Source of the DNA: Streptosporangiaceae bacterium
Lineage (GTDB): Bacteria > Actinomycetota > Actinomycetes > Streptosporangiales > Streptosporangiaceae
NCBI GenBank assembly: GCA_019245115.1
Contig: JAFARZ010000283.1
Coordinates: 1-64,000 of the forward strand
Reading direction: 5' to 3'
Length of the DNA stretch: 64,000 nucleotides
In this document: in pieces, positions 1-10,632 of the stretch
Numbering within the stretch: the first letter of the stretch is position 1
Layout of the letters: the number at the start of each line of letters is the position of its first letter
Made by a program: the position numbers and the translations under genes
The notes under the pieces: model-generated
Told to the model about the DNA's origin: nothing
What the model saw: only the letters and a program-made list of their open reading frames with translations
Database searches by the model: none

Positions 1-254
1 CGCTGGGAGAGCCAGGCCCCGCGCAACCACGGGCCCGGGCGAGTGCCATGACATGAACGCTAGCTCGCCAGAGCGTGAATGTCAGGAGGGACTTGTAGGC
101 GATCAGTCGCAAATAGTAATATAACGACTGCGTAACGTCGCAGGCAGTCGAGCCGCTTCCCAATAAGCACCTGTTTTACGGCGTCCAGCCGACCGGACAT
201 CAAGGCGCACTGGCCAGAGAGATTCTGACGATCATCCGGTCCGCTGGTTCACGT

Positions 255-430
255 CGACGGTGTGGACGGTGTCTATGGTGCCACTGATGTCGATGATATC
301 TGCGGTGCCTATAGTGCATACGGTGCCGATGGTGCATACGGTGCCGATGGTGCATACGGTGCCGATGAAGCGAGTGAGGCGATGGAGGAATGGGGCAATG
401 AGGCGACGAGGCGACGAGGCGACGAGGCGG
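255..430. repeat. Two adjacent minisatellites: 18-nt unit (gtgcatacggtgccgatg) x3 plus degenerate copies, then 9-nt unit (gaggcgacg) x3-4
   Basis: Direct reading of 309-365 and 400-430; lies just 3' of lpqB. Confidence 0.85.
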
Positions 431-431
431 A

Positions 432-2411
432 TTACGCGGGCGGGATCCAGTAGACGGGTTCGGCGCCCGGGCCAATGCGCTGCCACGGACCCTCGAAGCC
501 CGCCGAAGCCTCGAGCTGGCCATCGGTCAAGCCGACGACCACCATGTTGGCCGCGTTACCGGCGGCGATCGAAGCTACGGTCACTCCCGGCGGAGTCTGT
601 AGCGCCGCGAGCTGCTGGCTGGCCGGACGTCCGTCAACCGGCACCTCCTGGAGCTGGCTCCCGTTGCCGTTCTTGTTCGCCACCACCAGGTGATCAGCGT
701 CGTACCAGGCCAGAGCGCTCAGATTGGTGATCTCCGGGCCAAGCGGAACCGGCACGCGGATGGTAGGGACACCGGCCTGGGAGCCATGAGGCACTTGCTG
801 GCTGGATATCGAGCCGTAGGGGTTGATCGCCGCCATCAGCAACTCGTTACCTGAAGGGTTCTGCACGATCATGGCGACGCGCACGCCGTCGGGCGCGACG
901 CTCAGCGCGGTCACGTCGTAGCCGAAAGTGACCTGAACGGGTTTCCCGTTCGGCGCCACCATGGAGATGGCCCCGTCCTGCGTGAGCCACAGATCGTGCT
1001 GCCGGTCCCAGCTGATGGACGTGATAGCGGATTTGAACAGCGGCACAGACTTCAGCGCGCTCTGATTGCCGACCGGACCGATGCTCAGCGCGGTGCCACC
1101 CGCGGAAACCACCGCCACTTCTTTGCCGTCAGGTGACACAGCCACCATCGAGTACGCATTCGCCGTGGTCTTCCCGGATTTCGGCGACCGGCTCGCGTTG
1201 CCGGAATTCGCCGGGCCCGAGGGCGTCGGCTGTGCGGTGGGCGCGGCTTGGGCACATGTCACGGCTTCGCCACGGCCGGAGTGGTCAAAGATCGGCGCAG
1301 CCGGGCCAGGGGAGGCTTCCCCGGTCGAGCCGCAGGCTGATTGGGCCGCGCCATTGCCGTCGACGTAGCTGAAGCTGGCCGCCGATGACGGGTACGGATC
1401 GTACTGAGCGACCGCGCGTGCTTTAGGTGATTCCGCGCCGTCGCCCCATACACTGCCGTTCACCTGGAGTATCACGGTCTGTATCTGGGGCTGACTCACT
1501 GATACCGAGGTGAGCGTCGTGTCAAGCTCGGCCATTATGTACGGCAGGGCGGGGTCGCCGCGGGTGAGCTTGCCCTTCAGGTTAACGATGGCGGTAGGCG
1601 GATCAGCGATGACGCTGATGCCGATGTGCTGCGGAAAGACGTTCACGACCGAATCACCCAGCCACGTCTTTGTCCCAGGGCCGTTCAGCAGGGTCTCCGC
1701 CAGGTTGTTGAGCAGGTTTGTCTCGCTGGTACCGAGGGGCACGAACACTGGGTCTGGAACCAGCACCTGCCGGGACTGGTCGAAGAAGTACAGATCCTGC
1801 GGTTCCCAGGCGCGCTCGAAGTCGGACTTGTTGAGCAGCAGCGCGGGCGGCGCGGCGGAGATGCGCCACTCACCGTCCGATTTCACCAGTCTGAACGATT
1901 GGCATGGACTGCTCTGCACGGCGGATTCCGCGCAGGATCCGGCATTGCCGGCGGCCTGCTGGGCGGGCGAGCTGCCCTGAGCGACCGAGGCGTACAAGGG
2001 CCCGTTCAGCGTCGCCTGTACCTGACCGGTGACCGTCGCCGTCACCTGAGGGACAGGGCTTGACGGGTTCGGCGCCGTCACCTGCCAGCTGTGGAACACC
2101 GTAACCGCGCTGCCGGGATTCCAGGTTCTGGCCGCCTGAGGGGTCAGATACTCCCTGACCACCGCGCCGTCCGTGTAGTAGCTGGCGCTGGCGAACAGGA
2201 ATCCCTCAACGATCTGCTGAGGCGACCACCCGTTTCCCGGTCCGGCGGGGAACGGCCCGACATAGTCCTGGCTCTGCCCCGCATCGGTCTGGTTGACGGG
2301 AAGCGAGCTGGGCGGGCCACTGCTCGGCATGCTCACGCAGCCGGCCAGGGACAGCGCGGCAGCAGCGGAGCCGAGCGCCAGCCATACGCGTCGCCGCTTC
2401 GGGTTAGCCAC
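432..2411 (-). CDS. lpqB: Lipoprotein LpqB, beta-propeller domain
   Basis: Lipobox LSLAGC, GerMN-like and propeller regions, position downstream of mtrB. Confidence 0.93.
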   Translation of the reverse strand: MANPKRRRVWLALGSAAAALSLAGCVSMPSSGPPSSLPVNQTDAGQSQDYVGPFPAGPGNGWSPQQIVEGFLFASASYYTDGAVVREYLTPQAARTWNPGSAVTVFHSWQVTAPNPSSPVPQVTATVTGQVQATLNGPLYASVAQGSSPAQQAAGNAGSCAESAVQSSPCQSFRLVKSDGEWRISAAPPALLLNKSDFERAWEPQDLYFFDQSRQVLVPDPVFVPLGTSETNLLNNLAETLLNGPGTKTWLGDSVVNVFPQHIGISVIADPPTAIVNLKGKLTRGDPALPYIMAELDTTLTSVSVSQPQIQTVILQVNGSVWGDGAESPKARAVAQYDPYPSSAASFSYVDGNGAAQSACGSTGEASPGPAAPIFDHSGRGEAVTCAQAAPTAQPTPSGPANSGNASRSPKSGKTTANAYSMVAVSPDGKEVAVVSAGGTALSIGPVGNQSALKSVPLFKSAITSISWDRQHDLWLTQDGAISMVAPNGKPVQVTFGYDVTALSVAPDGVRVAMIVQNPSGNELLMAAINPYGSISSQQVPHGSQAGVPTIRVPVPLGPEITNLSALAWYDADHLVVANKNGNGSQLQEVPVDGRPASQQLAALQTPPGVTVASIAAGNAANMVVVGLTDGQLEASAGFEGPWQRIGPGAEPVYWIPPA

Positions 2412-4257
2412 GGGAGCTCACACTGCTGATTTCGGTCCCGGGATAAGGTTCGGGCCCAGGGTAGGAGTCGGGCCGGCCGGGCGTGGCGACTATCGCCGCC
2501 TCGTCGGGGCCGAGCGGAAGCGGGGAGCCGACCAGTTCCCGGCCAGCGGTTCGCGGCAGCGTCAGCCGGAACACCGAGCCCTTGCCGCGCTCGCCCCAGG
2601 CCTGGAGCCAGCCGCCGTGCAGGTGCGCGTCTTCCAGCGAGATAGCCAGTCCCAGGCCGCTGCCGCCGGTGGTGCGAGCCCGGGCCGGGTCCGCCCGCCA
2701 GAAGCGATCGAAGACGAGTTGCTCCTCCCCTGGGCGCAGGCCCACACCGTAGTCCCGCACGGCGACCGCCACGGCGTCGCTGTCCATCGCCGCCGTAACG
2801 ACCACGTCCCTGCTCTCGCCGTGCTCTACGGCGTTGACCAGGATGTTTCGCAGGATCCGCTCCACCCGGCGCCGGTCGACTTCCGCTACGCAGCCTTCGG
2901 CGGGCAACCTGAACTCAATCCGGCTGCTCCGCCGCTCCGCCAGTTGCTGGGCGTCATCGGCAGAGCGCCGGACCAGGTCGCAGACATCGACCGGTTCGGC
3001 ATCAAGCGTCGCCGCACCCGCGTCGTACCGGCTGATCTCCAGCAGGTCGACCAGTAGTTCCTCGAACCGCTCGATCTGGCTCTGTAGCAGCTCCACCGAA
3101 CGGGCCGCCACCGGGTCGAGTTCATCCCTCGACTCGAACAGCAGATCCGCGGCCATCTTGATGGTGGACAACGGCGTACGGAGTTCGTGCGAGACATCCG
3201 AGACGAACTGCCGCTGCACGCTGGAAAGCTCCTCGAGCTGGCGGAGCTTTTCCTGGAGGCTGATCGCCATCTCGTTGAACGAGGTGGCCAACGCGGCCAG
3301 GTCATCGCTGCCCTGCACCCGCATGCGCTCGTCGAGATGCCCGGCGGATAGCCGCTGTGCTGCCTGTGCGGCATGCCGCACCGGCAGCACCACCCACCGG
3401 GTCACCAGCGAGGCGATCGCGGCCAGCAGGGCCACCAGCGCGAGGCCCACGCCGATCAGGATCTTCTGCACCAGATAGAGAGTCTGCTGTTGCTGATCAA
3501 ACGGAAACACGTAGTAGAGCTGGTAGTAACGGCCGAGCGGCGCGCCGGCCGCCAGTGCGGGTTCCGGGCCGGGCTGGCTGGAGCCGAGCTGACTGGTGTA
3601 GGTCAGGACGGTCGGCTTGACGATGACTGTGCGGGCCGGGCCGGTGGCCGTCTGCTCGGCCGCCACCTTGTCCCTGAGCGCCGCTGGGATCGTCGCGTGC
3701 TGGTCAACCGTCTTCGGCCCAGCGCACGGCTCGAAGGCCGGGAAACCGAGCCGCGCCCCAGCGTCCGCCATGCACACGAAGACAAAGTAATTCCCGCTGT
3801 TCCCGGTGGCCTGCTGCAAGGTAGACGCCGTGGTCAGCATGACCCGCATGGCGTTCTGCATGCTGGTCACCTCGTCGCCTGGCGACAGCGGAGGCGCCTG
3901 GACATCCGGCTGGGATTGACCTTCGGCCGAGACGACGCCGGCGGACAGCTCACCCCGGGCGGTTTTCTCCGCGTTACTCTGCAGGCCGTTGGCGACGGCC
4001 TGGGTGAGGAAGAACCCCAGCACGGCGATCACCAGTGCGGAAAGCAGCAGCGTCGTGGCCACCACCCGGAGCTGGAGAGAGCGATGCCAGCGGCTGCGCA
4101 TACGCGCGGCGGTACGGCGCTGCCACCGGCGGTTCGCCCAGACCGCTCGCCGCACCTTGGACGGCAGCCGCCGGAGAATCTCGCGCCCGAGTTGCGAACG
4201 CCCGAACGCGGTTATCCAGGTGATCCGCTCGTCCGTGCTACCCGCTGCCGCCTTCAT
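2404..4257 (-). CDS. mtrB: Sensor histidine kinase MtrB
   Basis: HAMP region, VSHELRTPLSTIKMAADLL H-box, HATPase motifs, adjacent mtrA. Confidence 0.95.
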   Translation of the reverse strand: MKAAAGSTDERITWITAFGRSQLGREILRRLPSKVRRAVWANRRWQRRTAARMRSRWHRSLQLRVVATTLLLSALVIAVLGFFLTQAVANGLQSNAEKTARGELSAGVVSAEGQSQPDVQAPPLSPGDEVTSMQNAMRVMLTTASTLQQATGNSGNYFVFVCMADAGARLGFPAFEPCAGPKTVDQHATIPAALRDKVAAEQTATGPARTVIVKPTVLTYTSQLGSSQPGPEPALAAGAPLGRYYQLYYVFPFDQQQQTLYLVQKILIGVGLALVALLAAIASLVTRWVVLPVRHAAQAAQRLSAGHLDERMRVQGSDDLAALATSFNEMAISLQEKLRQLEELSSVQRQFVSDVSHELRTPLSTIKMAADLLFESRDELDPVAARSVELLQSQIERFEELLVDLLEISRYDAGAATLDAEPVDVCDLVRRSADDAQQLAERRSSRIEFRLPAEGCVAEVDRRRVERILRNILVNAVEHGESRDVVVTAAMDSDAVAVAVRDYGVGLRPGEEQLVFDRFWRADPARARTTGGSGLGLAISLEDAHLHGGWLQAWGERGKGSVFRLTLPRTAGRELVGSPLPLGPDEAAIVATPGRPDSYPGPEPYPGTEISSVSSRG

Positions 4258-4292
4258 GAACAGTTACCAGATGCCGCCCTCATGAAATCGGC

Positions 4293-4979
4293 TTAACCTG
4301 GCCCCGCCTTGTAGCCGACGCCGCGCACCGTGACGACGATCTCCGGGTGCTCGGGATCCTTCTCGATCTTGGCCCGGAGCCGCTGAACGTGCACGTTCAC
4401 CAGCCTGGTGTCGGCCGCGTGACGGTACCCCCAGACCTGTTCGAGCAGCACCTCGCGAGTGAAGACCTGGCGCGGCTTGCGAGCCAACGCGACCAGCAGG
4501 TCGAACTCCAGCGGAGTGAGGTTCAGCGTCTCCCCGTCTCGCTTCACGGAGTGACCAGCCACATCGATGACGATGTCGCCGATCTGCAGCATTTCCGGAG
4601 CGGGCTCGTCGGTCCGGCGTAGCCGGGCCCGGACCCGGGCGACTAGTTCCTTGGACTTGAACGGCTTGACGATATAGTCGTCCGCGCCCGATTCCAGGCC
4701 CAGAACCACATCCACCGTATCGGTTTTCGCCGTCAGCATGACGATAGGCACGCCTGACTCGGCCCGGATCTGACGGCATACGTCGATCCCGTCCGAGCCG
4801 GGGAGCATCAAGTCCAACAGCACCAGATCCGGCCGAGATTCACGGAAGACCTCGACCGCCTTGTCACCATCGGAGACAAAGGTCGGTTCGAATCCCTCAC
4901 CCCTGAGCACGATGCCAAGCATCTCGGCCAGAGCCGCGTCGTCATCGACGACAAGCACACGTCCCTTCATGGGCCCCAT
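4293..4979 (-). CDS. mtrA: Response regulator MtrA (OmpR/PhoB family)
   Basis: [24 protein letters not shown] receiver and winged helix ending [12 protein letters not shown]. Confidence 0.96.
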   Translation of the reverse strand: MGPMKGRVLVVDDDAALAEMLGIVLRGEGFEPTFVSDGDKAVEVFRESRPDLVLLDLMLPGSDGIDVCRQIRAESGVPIVMLTAKTDTVDVVLGLESGADDYIVKPFKSKELVARVRARLRRTDEPAPEMLQIGDIVIDVAGHSVKRDGETLNLTPLEFDLLVALARKPRQVFTREVLLEQVWGYRHAADTRLVNVHVQRLRAKIEKDPEHPEIVVTVRGVGYKAGPG

Positions 4980-5092
4980 CGTTCCATGTAATCGACACTG
5001 CGTGGACGCAGGTTACCCTCATTTCCGAGCAACGCAACACCCGTTCAGGGGTAGCTTTTCCGTTACGGGGTACATCGAACCCAATTTGCGCG

Positions 5093-6511
5093 ATGTCCGA
5101 GGGGTCTCATATGGCAGATTCACCGAATTCGGCGGCTGCGGGGGCGTCTGATCCCGGTGACGGACCCGCCGGACCAGACGACCGCGACGAGTTTACCCCT
5201 ACCCAGCCGCCCGACCAGCCCGGATATCCGCCAGGGGGGTATGGTCCGCCCTACGGCCAACCGCCCCCATATGGCCAGTCCCCGTACGGGCAGCCACCCC
5301 CATACGAACAGCCCCCCCCGTACGGACAGACGCCATACGGCCAGCCCCCGTACGGCCAGCCCCCGTACGGCCAGTCCGGTTACGGTCCGCCACCGTATGG
5401 TTCGTCGCCCTACGGGCAGTGGGTGCCCCCAGCGCCGAAGCCGGGCATAATTCCACTGCGCCCGCTGAACGTCAGCGAGATCCTCGACGGCGCCTTTACC
5501 GCGATGCGGCGCAACCCCAAGGCGACTCTCGGGCTCGCGGCCGTTGTCATGACCGTCTACGGAATCGTCACCACCGGAACCACGCTGGCCCTCACTCACC
5601 TGATCAAGGGCGTGGCCCTGCCCCCGCAGGGCCAGCCGCTCACCGACGCGCAGGCCCGCCAGTTTCTCGAGCATCTCGGCGAGGTCGTGCTGCCCGCTCT
5701 CGCAGTCACGGTGATCGTCGGATTTCTCGCGGACACCATCCTGACCGGTATGCTCACCGCCGTCATCGGGCACAGCGTGCTGGGCAGGCGCGTCAGCATC
5801 GCGGAGGCGTGGCGGATAGCGGCGCCGCGGATCGCCGCCCTCGTCGGCTCGACGCTGCTGGCCGGGCTGGTCTTCCTGGGCGTCCTGCTGGTGGGCGGCG
5901 CAACGTCGGCGGTGATCGGGGGGGTCCTGATCGCCGCGCACGTGGCGCCGGCCGGCGTGCTGGTGATCGTCGTCGGCGTGCTCGCGTCGCTTGTCGCGGT
6001 GGCGATCTTCTGGGTGCGGTTCGGGGTCGCCGCGCCCGCCGTCGTCCTCGAAGGACAAGGGGCGGCCGCCAGCCTCAGCAGGTCGTGGCGCCTGGTGAAG
6101 AAGAGCTCGTGGCGAGTGTTCGGCATCTTCCTGCTCACCGAGCTGATCGTGCTCATCGCCACCGGGGTGCTGCAGGTCCCGTTCGGCGTCGTCGGCGCCA
6201 TCGTGGGTCACGGGTCCGGCGGCATCCTGTCCTTCGGCGGCGGCAGCAGCACGAGCCCGTCGGTCGTGGTGTCGATCATCAGCGCGATCGGCGGCATCGT
6301 GGCCGGCTCGGTTACCCGCCCGGTCCTGGCCGGCGCCCGGGTGCTGCTCTACGTGGATCTGCGGATGCGGCGGGAAGGCCTGGACATCGCGCTGCAATCG
6401 GCCGCGAGCCAGAGCCAGCAGGGTCAGGCGGTCCCCGAGTTCGGCTCGGTGTGGAGCGGCCAGCCAGGCACCGGCTCCGCGAGCGCCCCACCGGACCAGC
6501 GGCGATGGTGA
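5093..6511 (+). CDS. Pro/Tyr/Gly-rich N-terminus plus multi-TM membrane protein (GPDP membrane-domain-like)
   Basis: PPYGQ tandem repeats followed by hydrophobic segments; alternative ATG start at 5111. Confidence 0.85.
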   Translation: MSEGSHMADSPNSAAAGASDPGDGPAGPDDRDEFTPTQPPDQPGYPPGGYGPPYGQPPPYGQSPYGQPPPYEQPPPYGQTPYGQPPYGQPPYGQSGYGPPPYGSSPYGQWVPPAPKPGIIPLRPLNVSEILDGAFTAMRRNPKATLGLAAVVMTVYGIVTTGTTLALTHLIKGVALPPQGQPLTDAQARQFLEHLGEVVLPALAVTVIVGFLADTILTGMLTAVIGHSVLGRRVSIAEAWRIAAPRIAALVGSTLLAGLVFLGVLLVGGATSAVIGGVLIAAHVAPAGVLVIVVGVLASLVAVAIFWVRFGVAAPAVVLEGQGAAASLSRSWRLVKKSSWRVFGIFLLTELIVLIATGVLQVPFGVVGAIVGHGSGGILSFGGGSSTSPSVVVSIISAIGGIVAGSVTRPVLAGARVLLYVDLRMRREGLDIALQSAASQSQQGQAVPEFGSVWSGQPGTGSASAPPDQRRW

Positions 6512-7152
6512 TCGCGGCCGATCCGATCGGCCGGGAAGCAGCACAGCGCCTCGCGCGTCAGGAACTCGCGAAAGCTATCTACCACCCGCACGAGTCGTTC
6601 CTCACCTGGCTCAACGATCAGCTCGGCCGGCTGTTCAACTCCACGAACGCTGACCTGCCCGGCGGCTGGTGGGCCCTGGTCGCGCTCATCGCGCTGGTGG
6701 TGATCATCGCCGGGCTCGTGCTCGCCCGCGTCGGCCCGGTGGCGCGGTCCCGGCGGCGGGGCAGCCCGGGCCCGCTCAGCGGCGCCATGCCGCTGAGTGC
6801 CCGTGAGCACCGCGAACTCGCCCAGCGGCTCGCCGCGGACGGCGATTTCTCTCCAGCGACGCTTGAGTATGTTCGCGCCATAGCGGCCGATCTGGAGGAG
6901 CGCGCGATCCTGCCGCCGGGCCCCGGGCGCACCGCCGATGAACTCGCCGCCGATGCGGGCCGGCTGCTGCCAGCCCACGCCGACGCGCTCAAGGCAGCCG
7001 CCCGGCTGTTCGACGACGTACGTTACGGCGGCCGCGACGGATCCGAGGAAGGCGTCGCGCGGCTGCGCGACACCGATGCCGCGATCCGCGCCACGGCGCC
7101 CACCCGCGAGGTAACCACTCAGCGTCCGATGCCCGCGAGTGCCCTCCCGTGA
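6505..7152 (+). CDS. DUF4129 domain-containing protein
   Basis: ATGGTGA overlap with the previous stop; TM segment then DUF4129-like C-terminus. Confidence 0.85.
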   Translation: MVIAADPIGREAAQRLARQELAKAIYHPHESFLTWLNDQLGRLFNSTNADLPGGWWALVALIALVVIIAGLVLARVGPVARSRRRGSPGPLSGAMPLSAREHRELAQRLAADGDFSPATLEYVRAIAADLEERAILPPGPGRTADELAADAGRLLPAHADALKAAARLFDDVRYGGRDGSEEGVARLRDTDAAIRATAPTREVTTQRPMPASALP

Positions 7153-8357
7153 CCAGCATCATCACCGCCCCGGCCAGCCCAGCGACCGCCCCGGCCGAGC
7201 GCGCGGCGAATCCAGCGTCGCGCGGCCAGTGGCGGCTTCCCGTAGTCATCGCGGCCATAGTCCTGCTGGGCGGCGGGCTGATCGCCTGGCTTCAGCCCGG
7301 CGCGACGCCGACCGGCTACCTCGACCCGGGCAACGCGGGCCCGAACGGCGCCCGGGCCCTAGCCACGATCCTGTCCGAACGCGGCGAGCGGATAGCCACG
7401 GCCACCACCGCCGCCGCGGCCAGCAAAGCCGCGGCACCCGGCAACGGCGCCGCACCCGCCAACGGCGCCGCCACGATCCTGGTCACCAACCCCTACCTCC
7501 TCACCCCGGCCGAGCTGAGCACAATCGCGCACACGAGGGCCGACCTGGTGCTCCCGGACCCGGACAGCGCCGAACTGGCCGTGCTCGCCCCGGGGGTAAC
7601 GGTGGCTGAACACGCCACGACCGGCACCGCGAACCCTGACTGCACGCTGCCCGCCGCCGTCCTGGCGGGCAACGCCGACATGGGCGGGACGCTGCTGGCC
7701 GCGACCGTCAAAGGCGCCGTGCGCTGCTACCCTGCCGACGGCCATCCGGCTCTGGTCCGCTACTCGGCGGGCGGCCGCGTGATCACCGTCCTCGGCACCG
7801 GGATGCCGCTCACCAACGCCCAGCTCGGCAACCTCGGCAACGCCGCGCTGGCCATGAACCTCCTGGCAGCCGGCCGGCTGGTATGGCTGGAGCCGACGGC
7901 CACCCCGCCCGGACCGCCGCCCACCGGAACGCAGACGTTCACCAGCCTCATCCCCAAGCCCGTCTACATGGTGACGGTCCAGCTCCTCATCGCGGTCCTG
8001 CTGCTCGCCCTGTGGCGGGTCCGCCGTCTCGGCCCGGTCGTCGCCGAACGCCTGCCGGCCGTGGTCCGCGCGTCGGAAACGACCGAAGGACATGGCCGCC
8101 TCTACCACGCTCGCCGAGCTAGGGACCGGGCCGCGCAGGTGCTCCGCGATGCCGCGGGCGACCGGATGCGGAAGGCTCTCAGCCTGCCGCCGGACGCGGG
8201 GCCCGAGCTCACCGCCGCCACCTTGGCCCAGCGCACCGGCACCCCGGTCACCGAGATAGCGGACACGCTCAGCGGACCGCTTCCCGCGGACGATGCCGCA
8301 CTGGTGGCGCTCGCCGATAGGCTCGACGAACTGGAGAGAAAGGCAGGCCCCAGGTGA
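7149..8357 (+). CDS. DUF4350 domain-containing protein
   Basis: Operon position, N-terminal TM, LDPGNAGPNGARALATIL motif. Confidence 0.88.
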   Translation: MTSIITAPASPATAPAERAANPASRGQWRLPVVIAAIVLLGGGLIAWLQPGATPTGYLDPGNAGPNGARALATILSERGERIATATTAAAASKAAAPGNGAAPANGAATILVTNPYLLTPAELSTIAHTRADLVLPDPDSAELAVLAPGVTVAEHATTGTANPDCTLPAAVLAGNADMGGTLLAATVKGAVRCYPADGHPALVRYSAGGRVITVLGTGMPLTNAQLGNLGNAALAMNLLAAGRLVWLEPTATPPGPPPTGTQTFTSLIPKPVYMVTVQLLIAVLLLALWRVRRLGPVVAERLPAVVRASETTEGHGRLYHARRARDRAAQVLRDAAGDRMRKALSLPPDAGPELTAATLAQRTGTPVTEIADTLSGPLPADDAALVALADRLDELERKAGPR

Positions 8358-9337
8358 CCGCCGAGGCAGGGTATCAACGGCTCGTCGAGAACGATCCGCG
8401 GGCCGCGATCGCGGCCGTCCGGGCCGAGATCGCCAAGGCAGTGGTGGGCCAGGACGCCGTGGTCACCGGCTTGCTCATCGGGCTGATCTGCCGCGGCCAC
8501 GTGCTGCTCGAAGGCGTCCCGGGCACCGCCAAGACCCTGCTTGTCCGCGCGCTCGCGGCGGCGCTGCGCCTGGACACCAAGCGGCTGCAGTTCACCCCCG
8601 ATCTGATGCCGGGAGACGTGACCGGCTCGCTGGTCTACGACACGCGAACCGCCGAGTTCGAGTTCCGGCCCGGCCCGGTCTTCACCAACCTGCTGCTGGC
8701 CGATGAGATAAACCGGACGCCACCCAAGACCCAGGCGGCGCTGCTGGAGGCCATGGAGGAGCGGCAGGTGTCCGTCGAAGGGGGCGCCCAGCCGCTGCCC
8801 GAGCCCTTCCTCGTCGCCGCGACCCAGAACCCGGTCGAGTACGAGGGCACATACCCGCTGCCCGAGGCCCAGCTGGACCGGTTCTTGATGAAGCTCGCCG
8901 TCCCGGTACCGGACCGGGACGAGGAGATCGGGATGCTGAACCGGCACGCGGCCGGGTTCAGCCCGCGCGACCTGGCCGCCGCTGGCATCCGTCCGGTGGC
9001 GGGCCGGGCCGAACTCGACGCGGCCAGCCGGGCCGTTCAGGGCATCACCCTGGCCCCTGAGGTCGCCGCGTACATCGTCGACCTGTGCCGGGCTACGCGC
9101 GCCTCAGCCGCGGTCCGGCTCGGGGCCTCACCTCGCGGAGCGACCGCGCTGCTGGGCACCAGCCGTGCCATCGCCTGGCTGGCCGGGCGGGACTACGTCA
9201 CCCCGGACGACGTCAAGGCCGTGGCGCGGCCCACCCTGCGGCACCGGCTCCAGCTCCGCCCCGAGGCCGAACTCGAGGGCGCCACCCCCGACCGCGTCCT
9301 AGAAGGCGTCCTCGCCTCCGCCCCGGTGCCCAGGTAA
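8354..9337 (+). CDS. MoxR family AAA ATPase
   Basis: GVPGTAKT Walker A, ADEINRTPPKTQAALLEAMEERQV, ATQNPVEYEGTYPLPEAQLDRF. Confidence 0.96.
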   Translation: MTAEAGYQRLVENDPRAAIAAVRAEIAKAVVGQDAVVTGLLIGLICRGHVLLEGVPGTAKTLLVRALAAALRLDTKRLQFTPDLMPGDVTGSLVYDTRTAEFEFRPGPVFTNLLLADEINRTPPKTQAALLEAMEERQVSVEGGAQPLPEPFLVAATQNPVEYEGTYPLPEAQLDRFLMKLAVPVPDRDEEIGMLNRHAAGFSPRDLAAAGIRPVAGRAELDAASRAVQGITLAPEVAAYIVDLCRATRASAAVRLGASPRGATALLGTSRAIAWLAGRDYVTPDDVKAVARPTLRHRLQLRPEAELEGATPDRVLEGVLASAPVPR

Positions 9338-9339
9338 CC

Positions 9340-10632
9340 ATGGCCATAACCGGCCGGGCGGCGGCGGTGGCGCTGGCCGGAGTACTGGTGGTGCTGGCGG
9401 TACGCAACTGGCTGGCGGTGGTGGCCGTGGCGGCCGTGCTGCTGGCCGGAATCGCCGCAGACCTGCTGCTCGCGGCGGCGATCAGGCCGCTGGTCATGAC
9501 CAGGTCCGGCGACACCAGGGTCCGGCTCGGCGAGACGGCCACGGTCACCCTGGCCATCGTCAACCCGAGCCGACGCGCGCTGCGCGCCGTCATCCGAGAC
9601 GCCTGGCCGCCCAGCGCCGGCGCCGCGCCGCGTCACGCAAACGCGACGATCCCCGGCCGCGGCCAAGCGACCCTCACCATGAACCTCAAACCAACCCGTC
9701 GCGGCGACCGCACCGCGGCCAGCGTGACCGTACGTTCCCATGGCCCGCTGGGCCTGGCCGCGCGGCAGGGCAGGCGGACCGTGCCCTGGACGGTGCGGGC
9801 CCTTCCCCCGTTCCGCAGCCGCAGGCATCTGCCGGAGAAGCTGGCCCGGCTGCGCGAGCTGGACGGCATGCACCGCTCGCTGATCCGCGGCCAGGGCAGC
9901 GAGTTCGACTCGCTGCGCGAGTACGTGCCGGGGGACGACGTCCGGTCGATCGACTGGCGCGGTACCGCGCGTCACCAGGACGTGCTGGTACGCACGTGGC
10001 GGCCGGAACGCGACCGCCGCATCCTGGTCGTGCTCGACACCGGCCGGACCGCCGCCGGGCGGGTGGGGGACGCGCCCCGGCTGGACAGTTCCATGGACGC
10101 CGCGCTGCTGCTGGCCGCGCTGGCCGCCCGGGCCGGTGACCGGATCGACCTGATCGCCTTCGACCGCCGGATCCGGGCCCGGGTCCTGGCCGCGCCGCGC
10201 ACCGACGTGCTGCGCGCGTTCACCAGCGCCATGGCGCCGCTGGAGGCGGAGCTCATCGAGTCGGACAGCGGCGCGATGGCCAGCGCGATCCTGACGCTGG
10301 CCCGGCAGCGCTGCCTGGTCGTGCTGCTCACCGACCTCAACCCGGCCGCGCTCACCGAAGGCCTTCTGCCGCACCTGCCGGTACTGGCTTCGCGGCACGT
10401 GCTGGTGCTCGGCGCGGTAGCCGATCCCCGGCTGGACGCGCTGGCCGGAGGCCGCGGCGAAGCCGCCGCCGTTTACGGGGCCGCCGCCGCCGAACGCGCC
10501 CGCGCCGAGCGGGCCAGGGTGGCCGCCCAGCTCCGGCAGCGCGGGGTGACGGTGGTGGACGCCTCCCCGGAGCGCCTGCCTCCGGCGCTGGCCGACGCGT
10601 ACCTCGACCTCAAGGCGGCCGGCCGACTGTAA
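9340..10632 (+). CDS. DUF58 domain-containing protein
   Basis: GSEFDSLREYVPGDDVRSIDWRGTAR motif; ATG at 9340 just after the moxR stop. Confidence 0.95.
   Translation: MAITGRAAAVALAGVLVVLAVRNWLAVVAVAAVLLAGIAADLLLAAAIRPLVMTRSGDTRVRLGETATVTLAIVNPSRRALRAVIRDAWPPSAGAAPRHANATIPGRGQATLTMNLKPTRRGDRTAASVTVRSHGPLGLAARQGRRTVPWTVRALPPFRSRRHLPEKLARLRELDGMHRSLIRGQGSEFDSLREYVPGDDVRSIDWRGTARHQDVLVRTWRPERDRRILVVLDTGRTAAGRVGDAPRLDSSMDAALLLAALAARAGDRIDLIAFDRRIRARVLAAPRTDVLRAFTSAMAPLEAELIESDSGAMASAILTLARQRCLVVLLTDLNPAALTEGLLPHLPVLASRHVLVLGAVADPRLDALAGGRGEAAAVYGAAAAERARAERARVAAQLRQRGVTVVDASPERLPPALADAYLDLKAAGRL

Noticed and set aside
4880-4900. tRNA T-arm-like ggttcgaatcc
   Set aside because: Lies inside mtrA coding sequence with no cloverleaf around it. 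No tRNA or rRNA gene was found in the window.
5120-6544. 474-aa minus-strand ORF
   Set aside because: Shadow ORF antisense to a convincing membrane protein; His/Arg/Asp-rich composition typical of high-GC antisense frames.
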